The notes under the pieces are model-generated. The model searched no databases, was not told the origin of the DNA, and worked only from the letters and a program-made list of their open reading frames with translations. 64,000 bases of DNA from Nostoc sp. 'Peltigera membranacea cyanobiont' 210A (GTDB taxonomy: Bacteria > Cyanobacteriota > Cyanobacteriia > Cyanobacteriales > Nostocaceae), in NCBI RefSeq assembly GCF_002246015.1, contig NZ_NOLJ01000001.1:101127-165126 (forward strand), read 5' to 3'. Shown one piece after another: positions 9,670-18,399 of the stretch. A program made the translations under genes and the position numbers. Position 1 is the stretch's first letter. Each line of letters opens with the position of its first letter.

Positions 9670-10602
9670 ATGACTAAATTCATGAAGCAATTTTTACGCT
9701 GGATAATTTTGGGGGGAACGCTGTTTTTTTTAGGAAAAGCTCTGAAGGATAATTGGATTGAGGTGACAGCTATCCGCATTGATGATGTAGGATGGGCAAT
9801 TATGGCGATCGCTACAGGGGTAACTTTACTAGCTCATACTTGGGCAGGCTGGATCTGGACTTGGATTTTGCAAGAGTTAAATCAACCTGTATCATCTCCC
9901 CAATTCATCCAGGTTTACCTAAAAACGAACATCGCGAAGTATTTACCAGGTAATATCTGGCATCACTACGGACGAATTGTCGCCGCCAAAAATGCCAATA
10001 TTCCTACAGGTGCAGCCACCTTAAGCGTTTTACTAGAACCCCTACTTATGCTAGCGGCTGCTTTAATCATCATTGTCCTATGCAGTAGCCAGTTTGCAGC
10101 AGCAAATACTACCCTTGTTATACAAATACTACAATTTCTGAGTTTAGCTGTAGTCCTTGGTGCGATTCATCCCTGGTTTTTGAACCCCGTTATTCGCTTT
10201 TTATACAAATTAAAAGCAAAAAAGTCTGCTGCTACTACTCAACCAACTGTTCCCTTCAGTCTTAAAAGCTACCCTTTACGTCCTTTGTTAGGAGAAGTGG
10301 GCTTTATGGGACTACGCGCCACTGGGTTTATATTAACTATGTTCGCCTTGGGTTCGTTGAATACCAATCAAATTCCTTTGTTGTTAGGGGCTTTTAGTTG
10401 CGCTTGGTTGTTGGGATTCGTTATACCGGGTGCGCCTGGGGGATTAGGTGTGTTTGAAGCGACTGCGTATGAACTTTTACGACACCACTTTCCAGCTGCC
10501 TTAGTATTTAGTGCGATCGCTCTATATCGCCTCATTAGTATTCTAGCTGAAACTGCGGGTGCTGCTCTGGCTTGGTTAGACGAACGTCTTGCGAAATCAT
10601 GA
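9670..10602 (+). CDS. UPF0104 / lysylphosphatidylglycerol synthase-like membrane protein
   Basis: A 310-residue inner-membrane protein with about eight hydrophobic segments, of the LPG synthase transmembrane-domain superfamily (UPF0104). The soluble transferase domain that makes true MprF enzymes is absent, so lipid aminoacylation should not be assumed; stand-alone members are candidate flippases or transporters. Family-like features are KTNIAKYLPGNIWHHYGR (about 78-95) and the glycine-rich FVIPGAPGGLGVFEATAYELL (about 252-272), the strongest signature. It starts at 9670 and is convergent with the unknown 440-residue gene, only 12 bases away. Confidence 0.8.
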   Translation: MTKFMKQFLRWIILGGTLFFLGKALKDNWIEVTAIRIDDVGWAIMAIATGVTLLAHTWAGWIWTWILQELNQPVSSPQFIQVYLKTNIAKYLPGNIWHHYGRIVAAKNANIPTGAATLSVLLEPLLMLAAALIIIVLCSSQFAAANTTLVIQILQFLSLAVVLGAIHPWFLNPVIRFLYKLKAKKSAATTQPTVPFSLKSYPLRPLLGEVGFMGLRATGFILTMFALGSLNTNQIPLLLGAFSCAWLLGFVIPGAPGGLGVFEATAYELLRHHFPAALVFSAIALYRLISILAETAGAALAWLDERLAKS

Positions 10603-10614
10603 ATCAGATAAAAC

Positions 10615-11937
10615 TCATTTTTGTCTATCTACCTTCATCTGTGAAAATACACGATAACCATCCAGATTTAATTGCTGATTACTGCTTTGTTCCTCTTCTT
10701 CCATCTTAATCAAGTTATATTCTACATTTTCTGCATAAATGGCAAACGTGATATTAAAAATCTCGATAAAATTTATTACCCCTTTGCATTCCTCTTCGGA
10801 ATAGTTTTCGTAAAAACGAATCAAATGAGCAATCCGAGTTTCTAAGTGTCTCCGGGAATTTCTAGAAATCAAAATAATCTTTAATAACATAATTACCAAG
10901 GTTAGAGCATGACCTTGACTAATTAATAAGATAAATAATTCTGAAGGCTCTTTAGCATTTTCTGTTGTAAAGTAATCAATCACTCGATTACAGGTTCTCA
11001 AGAAAAATTCTTTAGTGATAATTTCTTGATTATAATCCGTCTTCCATAAGGATAAGCTATGTGCAAACTGCTGCCGCCAAGTCTCGACTGATGTTTGGTT
11101 TTCTACAGAAAAGAATAGATATTTTTCTAGGTTTATTTTAAATTCTTTCAGAGTTTGATTTTCAGTTTGCTTAATAAATATATGGGCAATATTATCATGA
11201 CTAAATACGCCTCTTTTTAAGACAATTGCTTTTATTAATCGCAGAGCTTGGTCTCCCAAAATACTGGGATTTTTATAGCGTGCTGTGCTTGAAACGGCAG
11301 ATTGAGAACGAGCAATATACATTGCAAGTTCAAACTTGAATTTCTCTTTTATCTGTTTAGAAAGCCTCCTAGCAGCCTCTTGTTGTTCTTTAGGGTTCTT
11401 ATTATTAACAGATTGATCGATCAATAAATAGGAAGTGTAGCGATTAGCCCAATGACCTTTAGATGATTCTTCATATTTAGTAGCAAATAATTTAAGTTCC
11501 TTGTAATCTTTGCTCTTGACAAAATTCTCTAACCAGATTTTACAAGTTTTTACTACTGGAGGATTATCGTCCTTAATTTTCAGATTTTCATTAACAAATA
11601 AATTAACTAAATCTTGGATATATTTGTCTTTTCGATTACTTTTCCAATTATTAACTATGATGTAACAGCAGCGCTTCAGTGTATTATATAGTTCCTGTTC
11701 ATGCTCATCTAGAAAAACACTATATATTCCAGGTATATAATCAGAATATTCGGAATCAAGACCGTCTATAAACAAACCTTTGAATTCACGTAAAACATCC
11801 TCTGGTGGCAATTTTTTGACAATTTCCACAAAGAAGCTATAAACCTCCTCTTGGGCAGTTTGCACATCTAGTTGACTAGAGTTAGACGTAGCACAATGGG
11901 GATTTTCCTGAGTAATTGATAAACGATTAGCGGTCAT
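10615..11937 (-). CDS. Unknown 440-residue all-helical protein
   Basis: I do not recognise a domain. The protein is soluble, mostly helical, and rich in Lys, Glu, Asn and Ile, with no signal peptide or membrane span, apart from a hydrophobic stretch LVIMLLKIILI near residue 370 that is probably a buried helix. The N-terminal 30 residues are Ser/Gln/Asn-rich and look unstructured. No nucleotide-binding, metal or nuclease motif is visible. The gene is isolated between UPF0104 (convergent) and the split tRNA-Leu. A and T use is higher than in the housekeeping neighbours, so recent acquisition is possible but unproven. Confidence 0.6.
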   Translation of the reverse strand: MTANRLSITQENPHCATSNSSQLDVQTAQEEVYSFFVEIVKKLPPEDVLREFKGLFIDGLDSEYSDYIPGIYSVFLDEHEQELYNTLKRCCYIIVNNWKSNRKDKYIQDLVNLFVNENLKIKDDNPPVVKTCKIWLENFVKSKDYKELKLFATKYEESSKGHWANRYTSYLLIDQSVNNKNPKEQQEAARRLSKQIKEKFKFELAMYIARSQSAVSSTARYKNPSILGDQALRLIKAIVLKRGVFSHDNIAHIFIKQTENQTLKEFKINLEKYLFFSVENQTSVETWRQQFAHSLSLWKTDYNQEIITKEFFLRTCNRVIDYFTTENAKEPSELFILLISQGHALTLVIMLLKIILISRNSRRHLETRIAHLIRFYENYSEEECKGVINFIEIFNITFAIYAENVEYNLIKMEEEEQSSNQQLNLDGYRVFSQMKVDRQK

Positions 11938-12165
11938 TTCAGTTATCAGGACAAAAAGGCTTCCTGTTCATATTATTACCAGCTTAACCTTGGTGAACAG
12001 TAGCATCAATCTATTCGTCAGAGATTCAGTAATCTTTTTACACAAATTTGATGAACTAAGACTATAAATAAAGTATTAAAGACAAATTGTTTAATACTTC
12101 ATCAAATAGTTCAGTGAAATTACTTACTTGTAACCATAAAAGACCATACATAAATAAATAACTAT

Positions 12166-12205
12166 ATGGGCGAGTTAATCTATGATTTAGATTTAACCCG
12201 CCCAT
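12166..12205 (-). terminator. Terminator of tRNA-Leu transcript
   Basis: On the minus strand ATGGGCGGGTTAA pairs with TTAACTCGCCCAT (one mismatch) around a 14-base loop, followed by a T-rich tail. It lies 37 bases after the tRNA 3' end. Confidence 0.7.
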
Positions 12206-12241
12206 AACTTCTATCGAAGCCTTTCGGTATTAAATTTTTAG

Positions 12242-12628
12242 TGGGGGTGGAGGGACTTGAACCCACACGACCTTTTACGGTCAACGGATTTTCATTCTCC
12301 CGCAGTTTTCACTGCTACCTGATGACAATAGCCAACTCAGATTTTGAGAATTGGACTCTCCCTTTACCCTCGACTTAACGTTAGGGTAGCTCCCGTCGGG
12401 TCTCTGCACCTTCCGAACAGTTATGAGTTACGGAGTTAGGAGTTAAGAGTTTTAAATTTACTCAGCACTCATTACTCATGACTCAGGACTTTCTTCGGCT
12501 TGGCTCAGGATTGCCATGTCTGTCACCAGATTTAGGTTTCCCTGAGTTTGAGAGCTTCCACTTGAGGGATTTCTCCTTCAAGGCTCAATTATTTAAGTCC
12601 GTAGCGTCTACCATTCCGCCACACCCCC
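12242..12628 (-). tRNA. trnL-UAA: tRNA-Leu(UAA) interrupted by a group I intron
   Basis: The exons are 12595-12628 (34 nt, ending in the first anticodon base) and 12242-12292. Joined, they give an acceptor stem GGGGGTG/CACCCCC with discriminator A, a D-arm, an anticodon stem ACGGA/TCCGT with loop CTTAAAA (anticodon TAA), a long variable arm (GACC/GGTC) typical of leucine tRNAs, and a T-loop TTCAAGT. CCA is not encoded. The T-stem has a T-T mismatch at its second pair (GTGGG against CCCTC), which is unusual. This intron-bearing tRNA is a hallmark of many cyanobacteria and plastids. The transcript runs on the minus strand into the hairpin at 12166-12205. Confidence 0.95.
12293..12594 (-). ncRNA. 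Group I self-splicing intron of tRNA-Leu
   Basis: A 302-nt intron. It begins AAATAATTGAGCCTT directly after U34, ends with the terminal G before AAAATCCG, and contains the group I core segments (GACGGGAGCTACCC near the P/Q-R/S region, and AGTCCAATTCTC). Part of it (about 12425-12490) is expanded by heptads: four copies like TGAGTNN on one arm and four like ACTCNTA on the other, which can pair to form a long helix in the P6b position. Such heptad-built P6b helices are known in Nostoc introns. There is no homing endonuclease; the plus-strand open frame here is fortuitous. Confidence 0.92.
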
Positions 12629-13057
12629 GCACCTATTTTGCAACTAGTATAACTAGTTATTTTTTAGAGGTAGCAAATACCTCCTTATCTATTCCACCAT
12701 CAATTGTGTCTTTTGTCCAACTAGATTGAAAATATTTTTTCCAGATTTTGCGATCGCTTCAGAGATTTGGAAGTCTTCTTAGTTTTCTCGTAATAATCTG
12801 GATGAATTTTCGATCTGTCTGACCAGAGCATTTTGCTAGTGGATTCACATAATAGCATGATATTAGCTTTTGTCATTAAATCCGTTGAATCGCCTACAGT
12901 AAAAGTACTCCAGCCAGCCAAAGCTGCGCTTTCGCCTCTTTAGTTAGCGGTTTCGAGGAATTCTGGCACAGTTATGTTGAAAGCATTATGACTATACTTC
13001 TCTCTTGTCTGTCTCTTCAGCCTATGATGGAAAACAGATGCTTAAGACTTGAAAGTT
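12629..13057. other. Intergenic region between tRNA-Leu and ndhL
   Basis: About 430 bases. It must hold the divergent promoters for the tRNA and for the ndhL group. AACTAGTATAACTAGTT near 12643 is palindromic and close to the expected tRNA -10 region. A 66-codon minus-strand frame (12721-12921) has no family likeness or good ribosome-binding site and is not called. Confidence 0.5.
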
Positions 13058-13270
13058 ATGATTGTCGCCCTGCTATATCTGATTTTGGCTGGAGCTTACC
13101 TTCTGGTAATCCCCATTGCTGTTTTGCTGTACCTGAAGCAGCGTTGGTATGTAGCTAGCTCCATTGAGCGTGTCTTTATGTACTTTTTGGTGTTTTTCTT
13201 CTTTCCGGGTCTGTTGGTTCTATCGCCGTTTGCAAATTTCCGACCCCAACGGCGACAAGTTCAAGTTTAA
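13058..13270 (+). CDS. ndhL: NAD(P)H-quinone oxidoreductase subunit L
   Basis: NdhL is a small membrane subunit specific to the cyanobacterial and plastid NDH-1 complex. It acts in cyclic electron flow and, through NDH-1 variants, in inorganic carbon uptake. The 70-residue protein has two transmembrane helices ([20 protein letters not shown] and [20 protein letters not shown]) joined by the conserved LKQRWY segment, and a basic tail. I set the start at the ATG at 13058 (MIVALLYL), as in known NdhL, rather than at the in-frame TTG 9 bases earlier. It is followed by DUF3007 and trpA on the same strand, an order I recall as common in cyanobacteria. Confidence 0.95.
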   Translation: MIVALLYLILAGAYLLVIPIAVLLYLKQRWYVASSIERVFMYFLVFFFFPGLLVLSPFANFRPQRRQVQV

Positions 13271-13294
13271 CGAGATTGGTAGGTCATAACTCTC

Positions 13295-13606
13295 ATGCGA
13301 CGGATTGACGCGATTGGAATTGGCTTGGGTGTTTTTATTGCCGGTGGCTTGGCATACTTAGGATTGCAGCTAGTCGGTTTGGATAATCAAAAAGCTGGTA
13401 TATGGAGCCAAGTCTTGCTCGTCAGTGCCTTAGTTGGCTGGTTAGCCACCTATTTTTTCCGTGCGGTGGGACAAAAAATGACCTACCACCAACAGCGGGA
13501 ACAGTATGAGCAAGACTTTCTGCAAAAGCGGCTAGACGAGCTTACTCCCGAAGAACTAGCACGAATTCAAGCCGAAATAGAACAAGAAGAGCAATCTCAG
13601 GTGTAA
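13295..13606 (+). CDS. DUF3007 family membrane protein
   Basis: A 103-residue cyanobacterial and plastid family protein of unknown function. It has two predicted membrane helices (AIGIGLGVFIAGGLAYLGLQL and WSQVLLVSALVGWLATYFFR) followed by a charged, helical C-terminal half (TYHQQREQYEQDFLQKRLDE, then ELTPEELARIQAEIEQEEQ). It starts 24 bases after ndhL and is probably cotranscribed with it. The family's co-occurrence with ndhL hints at a thylakoid-membrane role, but this is inference. Confidence 0.88.
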   Translation: MRRIDAIGIGLGVFIAGGLAYLGLQLVGLDNQKAGIWSQVLLVSALVGWLATYFFRAVGQKMTYHQQREQYEQDFLQKRLDELTPEELARIQAEIEQEEQSQV

Positions 13607-13609
13607 AGT

Positions 13610-13704
13610 TGTCATTAGTCATTTGTCCTTTACTAATGACTAATGACCAATGACCAATACTTCGGCTTCGCTCAGTACAAGTGACTAATGACTAATGACT
13701 AATG
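13610..13704. repeat. Short tandem heptanucleotide repeats upstream of trpA
   Basis: Copies of CATTAGT/ACTAATG and CCAATGA heptads surround a short CTTCGGCTTCGCTCAGTACAA spacer. The last ACTAATG unit supplies the trpA start codon. A related cassette lies at 23990-24260. Confidence 0.85.
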
Positions 13705-14529
13705 ACTGCAATTTCTGATTGCTTTAAAACCCTTGGGCACAATCGTGAGTGCGCTCTGATTCCGTTTATCACTGCTGGCGATCCAGATTTAGAAACAACA
13801 GCAAAGGCCTTGCAGGTTCTAGATCGTAATGGAGCCGACATTATTGAAGTGGGTATACCCTATTCCGATCCTCTGGCTGATGGGCCAGTCATTCAAGCTG
13901 CTGCTACCCGCGCCTTGCAAAGGGGTACGAAATTGGAGCAGGTGCTAGAGATGCTGCAAGGGATTACTCCCAAATTGCGATCGCCGATTATTCTGTTAAT
14001 CTATTACAACTCAATTTTGCACCGGGGAATTGAAAAATTTCTTGGGCAAATTGCTGCGGCTGGGGTCGCAGGATTGGTAATACCTGATTTACCCTTAGAG
14101 GAAGCAGCAGGATTGCTCCAAGCAGCTAGTGAGATGGGTATTGATGTAATCTTATTGGTAGCTCCCACCAGTTCTGCTGAACGGATAGAAGCGATCGCTC
14201 GTTCTTCCCAAGGATTTATTTATTTAGTCAGCGTGACTGGGGTTACAGGGGTGCGATCGCAACTGGAAAACCGCGTGTCCGATTTACTCAAACAAATTCG
14301 TAGTGTTACTGATAAACCCATTGCAGTCGGCTTTGGAATATCTGAAGCTGAACAAGCCCGTCAGGTAATGGAATGGGGCGCAGATGGTGTGATCGTGGGT
14401 AGCGCTGTTGTCAAACGGTTAGCAGAAGGGACACCAGAGCAGGGACTAAATGCGATCGCCCAATTTTGCCAAAGTCTCAAGGCAGCCATCAAGACGACCA
14501 ACACCAGCACAAATACTTCTCTTGATTAG
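13702..14529 (+). CDS. trpA: Tryptophan synthase alpha subunit
   Basis: TrpA cleaves indole-3-glycerol phosphate to indole and glyceraldehyde-3-phosphate, and passes indole to TrpB. The 275-residue TIM barrel is full length. Visible motifs are [13 protein letters not shown], the catalytic Glu in [17 protein letters not shown] together with the catalytic Asp in the same block, the PDLPLEEA loop, and the phosphate-binding GVTGVRSQL and VGFGIS...[10 protein letters not shown] segments. The start codon lies in a tandem heptad repeat array, and there is no Shine-Dalgarno sequence other than repeat sequence. It follows DUF3007 by about 95 bases, so it may share the ndhL transcript or use a promoter within the repeats. 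Confidence 0.97.
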   Translation: MTAISDCFKTLGHNRECALIPFITAGDPDLETTAKALQVLDRNGADIIEVGIPYSDPLADGPVIQAAATRALQRGTKLEQVLEMLQGITPKLRSPIILLIYYNSILHRGIEKFLGQIAAAGVAGLVIPDLPLEEAAGLLQAASEMGIDVILLVAPTSSAERIEAIARSSQGFIYLVSVTGVTGVRSQLENRVSDLLKQIRSVTDKPIAVGFGISEAEQARQVMEWGADGVIVGSAVVKRLAEGTPEQGLNAIAQFCQSLKAAIKTTNTSTNTSLD

Positions 14530-14765
14530 ACTGAGAAAGTAGATTAAAAAAGTATAACAGTGTAGTTTTTCTATCCTTCCTTGGTAGACAATTTGACCAT
14601 TATGGTCTTGAATATTAACATCAGATATGATGATGTAAAAAAACTAGCTGATAGAGTCGCTTATAGTTTGAGTATTATGTGAAATTAAGTAGGCATAATT
14701 TATGAGTGTGAGAGTGAGTCAGTCAAAAATGATTATAGTTACGTCGCAATCGAGGAGCAAAGGCG

Positions 14766-15434
14766 ATGAGTGAGAGTATGGCATTTATCGGTGGGGTTGC
14801 CGTAGCTGGGCTGGCGGCTCTCGTATTGCTCAAAGGAACCAATACCCCTCTACAATCTAACTTCGCTGTTGCTCCACAAATGCCAGGTGTAGTAGCGCCC
14901 CAAGGAATGCAGCCACAAATGTATCCTTACGGGCCTTATGGGCAACCAATGTATCCTGGTCAGGTTCAGCCACCGACTGCTCCCAATACTGACCAGCGCC
15001 TAGAGATGGAGAAGCTGAACACGCAGATGCAGCTGGAGCGTTTAAAAAACGACAATGAACAGCTAAAGTTGCAAAATCAACAACTCCAGGGCCAAGTCCA
15101 AAATTTCAATACTCAGCAGCAGTGGCAATTAGCCCAGCAGAATAACCAGCCAAAAACAGCAGCAACATTCCAGCCGCAAAATGCTTGGTGGTCTTCACCC
15201 GTGCTTTGGGCTGTGGGAGGCGCAACTCTCACTATTGGTGGTGGTGTTGTTGTCGCTGGGGTATTAGCTTTGTTTTCACCACGGCAGCGTCCAGCCCGTA
15301 CTGTACAAGTTATTCACCCTTACCAAGGAAATACGCCACCCTTGGTTCCAGTCCGTCGTGCTGAATTTCTGCCTGCTTCGCGGATGGAAGCAAGACGAGT
15401 TGAAGCCCAAGAATACGACGAAATGCACGGATAG
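14766..15434 (+). CDS. Unknown membrane protein with coiled coil (222 aa)
   Basis: I do not recognise a named family. In order, the protein shows an N-terminal hydrophobic segment (MAFIGGVAVAGLAALVLL, about 5-22), a Pro/Gln/Tyr/Gly-rich linker (about 35-75), a coiled coil of Gln/Leu/Asn heptads (about 78-125), a second membrane helix (VLWAVGGATLTIGGGVVVAGVLALF, about 146-170), and a basic tail. It therefore probably spans the membrane twice, with the coiled coil between. The start at 14766 is supported by GAGGAG upstream (atcGAGGAGcaaaggcg). A strong terminator hairpin follows. It is likely monocistronic. Confidence 0.7.
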   Translation: MSESMAFIGGVAVAGLAALVLLKGTNTPLQSNFAVAPQMPGVVAPQGMQPQMYPYGPYGQPMYPGQVQPPTAPNTDQRLEMEKLNTQMQLERLKNDNEQLKLQNQQLQGQVQNFNTQQQWQLAQQNNQPKTAATFQPQNAWWSSPVLWAVGGATLTIGGGVVVAGVLALFSPRQRPARTVQVIHPYQGNTPPLVPVRRAEFLPASRMEARRVEAQEYDEMHG

Positions 15435-15466
15435 GGAAAATAAAACCACAGATAAATACCTATTTA

Positions 15467-15503
15467 AAATCTCGTTTCCAGGTATAACTTGGAAACGAGA
15501 TTT
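15467..15503 (+). terminator. Perfect 14-bp terminator hairpin
   Basis: The stem AAATCTCGTTTCCA / TGGAAACGAGATTT has a 9-base loop and lies 33 bases after the stop codon of the upstream gene. The flanking A and T bases make it usable on both strands. Confidence 0.8.
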
Positions 15504-15560
15504 ATTGAGCTACTGTTGCGAATCCGGCAGGCGACAGCCCTCGTTTAGTCATTCCCAGTC

Positions 15561-15708
15561 ATATTATGTCCGCATAATTAGTTATGATTCCCACAGGCAT
15601 TGCACCCCACCCCCAACCCCCTCCCCGCTCTTCGGGAGGGGAGACAAAGCGCAGCTTTGGCGGGGTGGGGTTCTTGGGGTTTAGTAAGTAATCAAGCGGA
15701 CATGATAT
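15561..15708. mobile_element. MITE-like element with ATGTCCGC inverted ends
   Basis: The ends are ATATTATGTCCGC on the left and the complement of ATATCATGTCCGC on the right, with extended similarity inward (ATTAGTTA against ATTACTTA). The interior is a C-rich/G-rich palindrome (CCCCACCCCCAACCCCC ... GCGGGGTGGGG). There is no coding sequence. The same C-rich core occurs in the different MITE at 30395-30498. Confidence 0.65.
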
Positions 15709-15753
15709 CAGAAGAAGCTGGAAACAAGGAATAACTGTGTTTACTGATAACTG

Positions 15754-17682
15754 TTAAAAGCTGCTTTTAGGAGTTTCTGTGGTATTGGGACTCTGTGTGG
15801 TTTCAGCTTGGTTAGGATCGGGAAGTTTCTGTTGGGTATTTTTCTGCTTACCTTGATTTTCTAGCTCAGTTAGTGCCTGTTTTGCCAGATTTTCGGCTGC
15901 TTTTTTAAATAATGGTTCTATTCTATTTCGCCAATATTGAGTATTAGGCAACTTTTCTGGATGGTTTCTATAATCTAAAACTTTATCCCATTTCCCATCA
16001 TCTATTGCTTTGTTGATCTCATTAGATAATGCCTCCGCCTTTGCCCAATCTTCCTGCCACTGGGCAATCATTTTACCTGTTTCTTGGATACCAGAAGCTG
16101 CATTTGCCGGAACCGATCTTAAAAGTGCGATCGCTCCAATTATATCTCCTGAATCATACTTCTTTTTTGCTTGTTCTACAATATTGGCACTGTTATCATT
16201 AGGCTGCGATCGTTCTGATTTATCAGCATGGTCAGTTGACCCCTTCGGCTTTTCTGGTAATGGAGTTACTACATCCTTAGATTTTGGTTTTGGCTGAGAA
16301 ATTGTTCGAGTCGCAATCAGGGTACTATCATCTACAATCCTAGTTGCAATGCCCTTTTCACGTAGGCAAGAACCCCATTCCTGATTATTAGTTATCACAT
16401 CCGAGTATGCCCAAGCCAAACGACCAGATTTAAGCTTAACTTCTATCCAACCTCGTTTTGTTCGCTTGCCAGTCACCTCGAAATTGGTGTTATTAGCAAC
16501 AGTTTGCACAATATTATTAGAATTTATCGAACTAGGTTCAGAACGGATATTAGAATTTCCGACGACAATAGCCGAGCATTTGTTTGCTAAGGCGGTATCC
16601 TTACCTGTAAGATTTAAAGCTAAATTTTTCACATTTGGATATACATTTGCTACCAAGGCAGCCGCACCACCCGCCAGTAATATGCCAATTAATATCGGCC
16701 AGGGGTCGGATTTGTTAGAGTCTTTACGCGCAGGTTTGGCAGGGATAGGATTTGCTGGTGCAAATGCAATAGTTTGCAGCCGAGAGACTTGAGGCTGGGA
16801 TTTGGCTACTTGGTAACTGGAATTGTTGGCGACTTCTTGAGGTGCGGAAAGTGCAGGTACTGGATTAATCGCGTCTTTACATGCTTGCAGTGCTTCCGTG
16901 GCGTTTTGGTAACGGTCTTTGAAGTGATAACGCACCATCTTGGACAACACTGCCGCCAGTCGATGGTTCACGGTTACTGAATGCCGCCAGATAATTTCCC
17001 CCGTCTCCGGGTCTTCTTGCAATTCTGTTGGCTGTAATCCTGTTAGTGCTTGAATGGCAATAATGCCAAGGGAATAGATATCGCTGTTGGGACGGGGTTT
17101 ACCTTGCCCTTGTTCTGTGGGCATATAGCCAGGAGTGCCAATAACCACTGTGGCAGAGGCTTGTCCGCCCACTGTTACCAGTTGTGTACGCAGTTGTTTC
17201 ACTGCCCCAAAATCAACTAAAACTAACTTATTATCTGAGGCGCGACGGATGATATTATCCGGTTTGATATCGCGGTGAATCACGCCTTGGCGATGAACAA
17301 ATTCCAGAATCTCCAGAACTTCCTGCAACAGTTGAACTACTTGGCTTTCACTCCAGCGCTTACCAGGTATAAATTCCTCAGCTAGCGTATGTCCTTCAAT
17401 ATATTCTTGTACTAAATAAAATTCTTGGTTTTCGTCAAAATACGCTAGCAACCTGGGTATTTGGTCATGGTTGCCCAATTTTTCTAAAGTTTCGGCTTCG
17501 CTGCTGAACAAGCGTTTAGCAGTATCAAAAACTCTGGAGTCAGTTCCGGGTTTGAGGTGCTTGACAACGCAAATGGGATTGCCAGGCCGCCTAGTATCTT
17601 GGGCAATGTAGGTTTGACCAAATCCTCCCATCGCGAGGACTCGAATTACTTTGTAACGATGGTCTAGTAGCTTGCCTATCAT
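15754..17682 (-). CDS. Membrane Ser/Thr protein kinase with SH3b domain
   Basis: A 642-residue PknB-type kinase. The kinase domain (about 10-270) is complete: glycine loop GGFGQTY, the VVK lysine, catalytic HRDIKPDNI, the VDFGAV metal loop and the GTPGYMPTEQ activation segment. A Pro/Ser/Lys linker leads to one membrane helix (PILIGILLAGGAAALVANVY, about 330-350). Outside it lies an SH3b domain (CSAIVVGNSNIRSEPSSIN, about 370-435), which in this setting may bind cell wall or a ligand, then a charged helical tail ending in Gln/Pro/Thr-rich sequence. The arrangement resembles the cyanobacterial receptor-like kinases. It stands alone, followed by a MITE; substrates cannot be inferred. Confidence 0.9.
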   Translation of the reverse strand: MIGKLLDHRYKVIRVLAMGGFGQTYIAQDTRRPGNPICVVKHLKPGTDSRVFDTAKRLFSSEAETLEKLGNHDQIPRLLAYFDENQEFYLVQEYIEGHTLAEEFIPGKRWSESQVVQLLQEVLEILEFVHRQGVIHRDIKPDNIIRRASDNKLVLVDFGAVKQLRTQLVTVGGQASATVVIGTPGYMPTEQGQGKPRPNSDIYSLGIIAIQALTGLQPTELQEDPETGEIIWRHSVTVNHRLAAVLSKMVRYHFKDRYQNATEALQACKDAINPVPALSAPQEVANNSSYQVAKSQPQVSRLQTIAFAPANPIPAKPARKDSNKSDPWPILIGILLAGGAAALVANVYPNVKNLALNLTGKDTALANKCSAIVVGNSNIRSEPSSINSNNIVQTVANNTNFEVTGKRTKRGWIEVKLKSGRLAWAYSDVITNNQEWGSCLREKGIATRIVDDSTLIATRTISQPKPKSKDVVTPLPEKPKGSTDHADKSERSQPNDNSANIVEQAKKKYDSGDIIGAIALLRSVPANAASGIQETGKMIAQWQEDWAKAEALSNEINKAIDDGKWDKVLDYRNHPEKLPNTQYWRNRIEPLFKKAAENLAKQALTELENQGKQKNTQQKLPDPNQAETTQSPNTTETPKSSF

Positions 17683-17845
17683 ATTCCCTCCCCAGAGTTA
17701 TTACCTAATTTTCCAGCTGGTAATAAATATCTCCAAATTTTCTTCAATGAAATCCGCTATCTTGAGAAAAGATTTAGATTAAAAACGCAGCTTTTTAATA
17801 AACGCAGACTGTTTATTTTTCTTTTAGTGCCCCTGTTTATTACCA

Positions 17846-18334
17846 ATGCCACCTAAAATAACAAATTCAGTTGCATGGCAGCAGGCTGAAATCCTCATGC
17901 AACCTGCTTTCATTCGCGTTATCGATAATATCCGCAAGCAGCTTGATGAATCTTCCTGGACAGGAACTTACCACGATGTCCTGATTTGGCCGCCTAGCAC
18001 CACTGATGAAATCAAAGCATTGGTGACTGAACTGTTGCAAGCAATGGAAACTGCAACACCCCAAGAAGCAGATGAAATCAGAGGAACTCTCGCTCATCTG
18101 CCGATGCCCCATCCAGGATATCATCTACGTTTGCAGCGTCAACAGCAAGAAGCGAGTATCGATTTGTGGGAACTGTGTTATGAAGTGTGTTTTCTTGCAT
18201 ACACACCACAGAAGGAAGTTGCTGATATTGATACTAGTTTAATTGATGAACTGGGTGAAGTCGATTGGCTGCGTTTGGATGCTAAGGCAAAGGAGTTAGT
18301 TGAGCAAGCTTTTGCTAAATTGCCGGAGAGTTGA
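17846..18334 (+). CDS. Conserved hypothetical protein (162 aa), parent of a partial duplicate
   Basis: A 162-residue, soluble, acidic and largely helical protein that I cannot assign. The C-terminal 98 residues (from QAMETATPQEADEI to AFAKLPES) recur almost unchanged at 19490-19789, so this copy is the full-length source. A conserved tail (SLIDELGEVDWLRLDAKAKELVEQAFAKL) looks like a helical hairpin. Trp-rich N-terminal segments (SSWTGTYHDVLIWPP) suggest a compact globular domain. The neighbours, an HNH nuclease pair on the opposite strand, give no functional clue. Confidence 0.65.
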   Translation: MPPKITNSVAWQQAEILMQPAFIRVIDNIRKQLDESSWTGTYHDVLIWPPSTTDEIKALVTELLQAMETATPQEADEIRGTLAHLPMPHPGYHLRLQRQQQEASIDLWELCYEVCFLAYTPQKEVADIDTSLIDELGEVDWLRLDAKAKELVEQAFAKLPES

Positions 18335-18399
18335 GAGAATTACGTGCGATCGCATCTGCTACTTTATTACAGGCGATCGCACTCTTAGAGGATGTTTGA

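Noticed and set aside
12478..12729. 83-codon plus-strand ORF in the tRNA-Leu region
   Set aside because: It runs across the intron and exon 1 on the opposite strand. No homing endonuclease motif is present.
12721..12921. 66-codon minus-strand ORF
   Set aside because: No recognisable family, no ribosome-binding site, and located in the promoter region of ndhL and tRNA-Leu.
13610..13704. Heptad repeats as a CRISPR array
   Set aside because: Units are 7 bases long with no spacers, and no cas gene is nearby. These are short tandem repeats typical of Nostocales.
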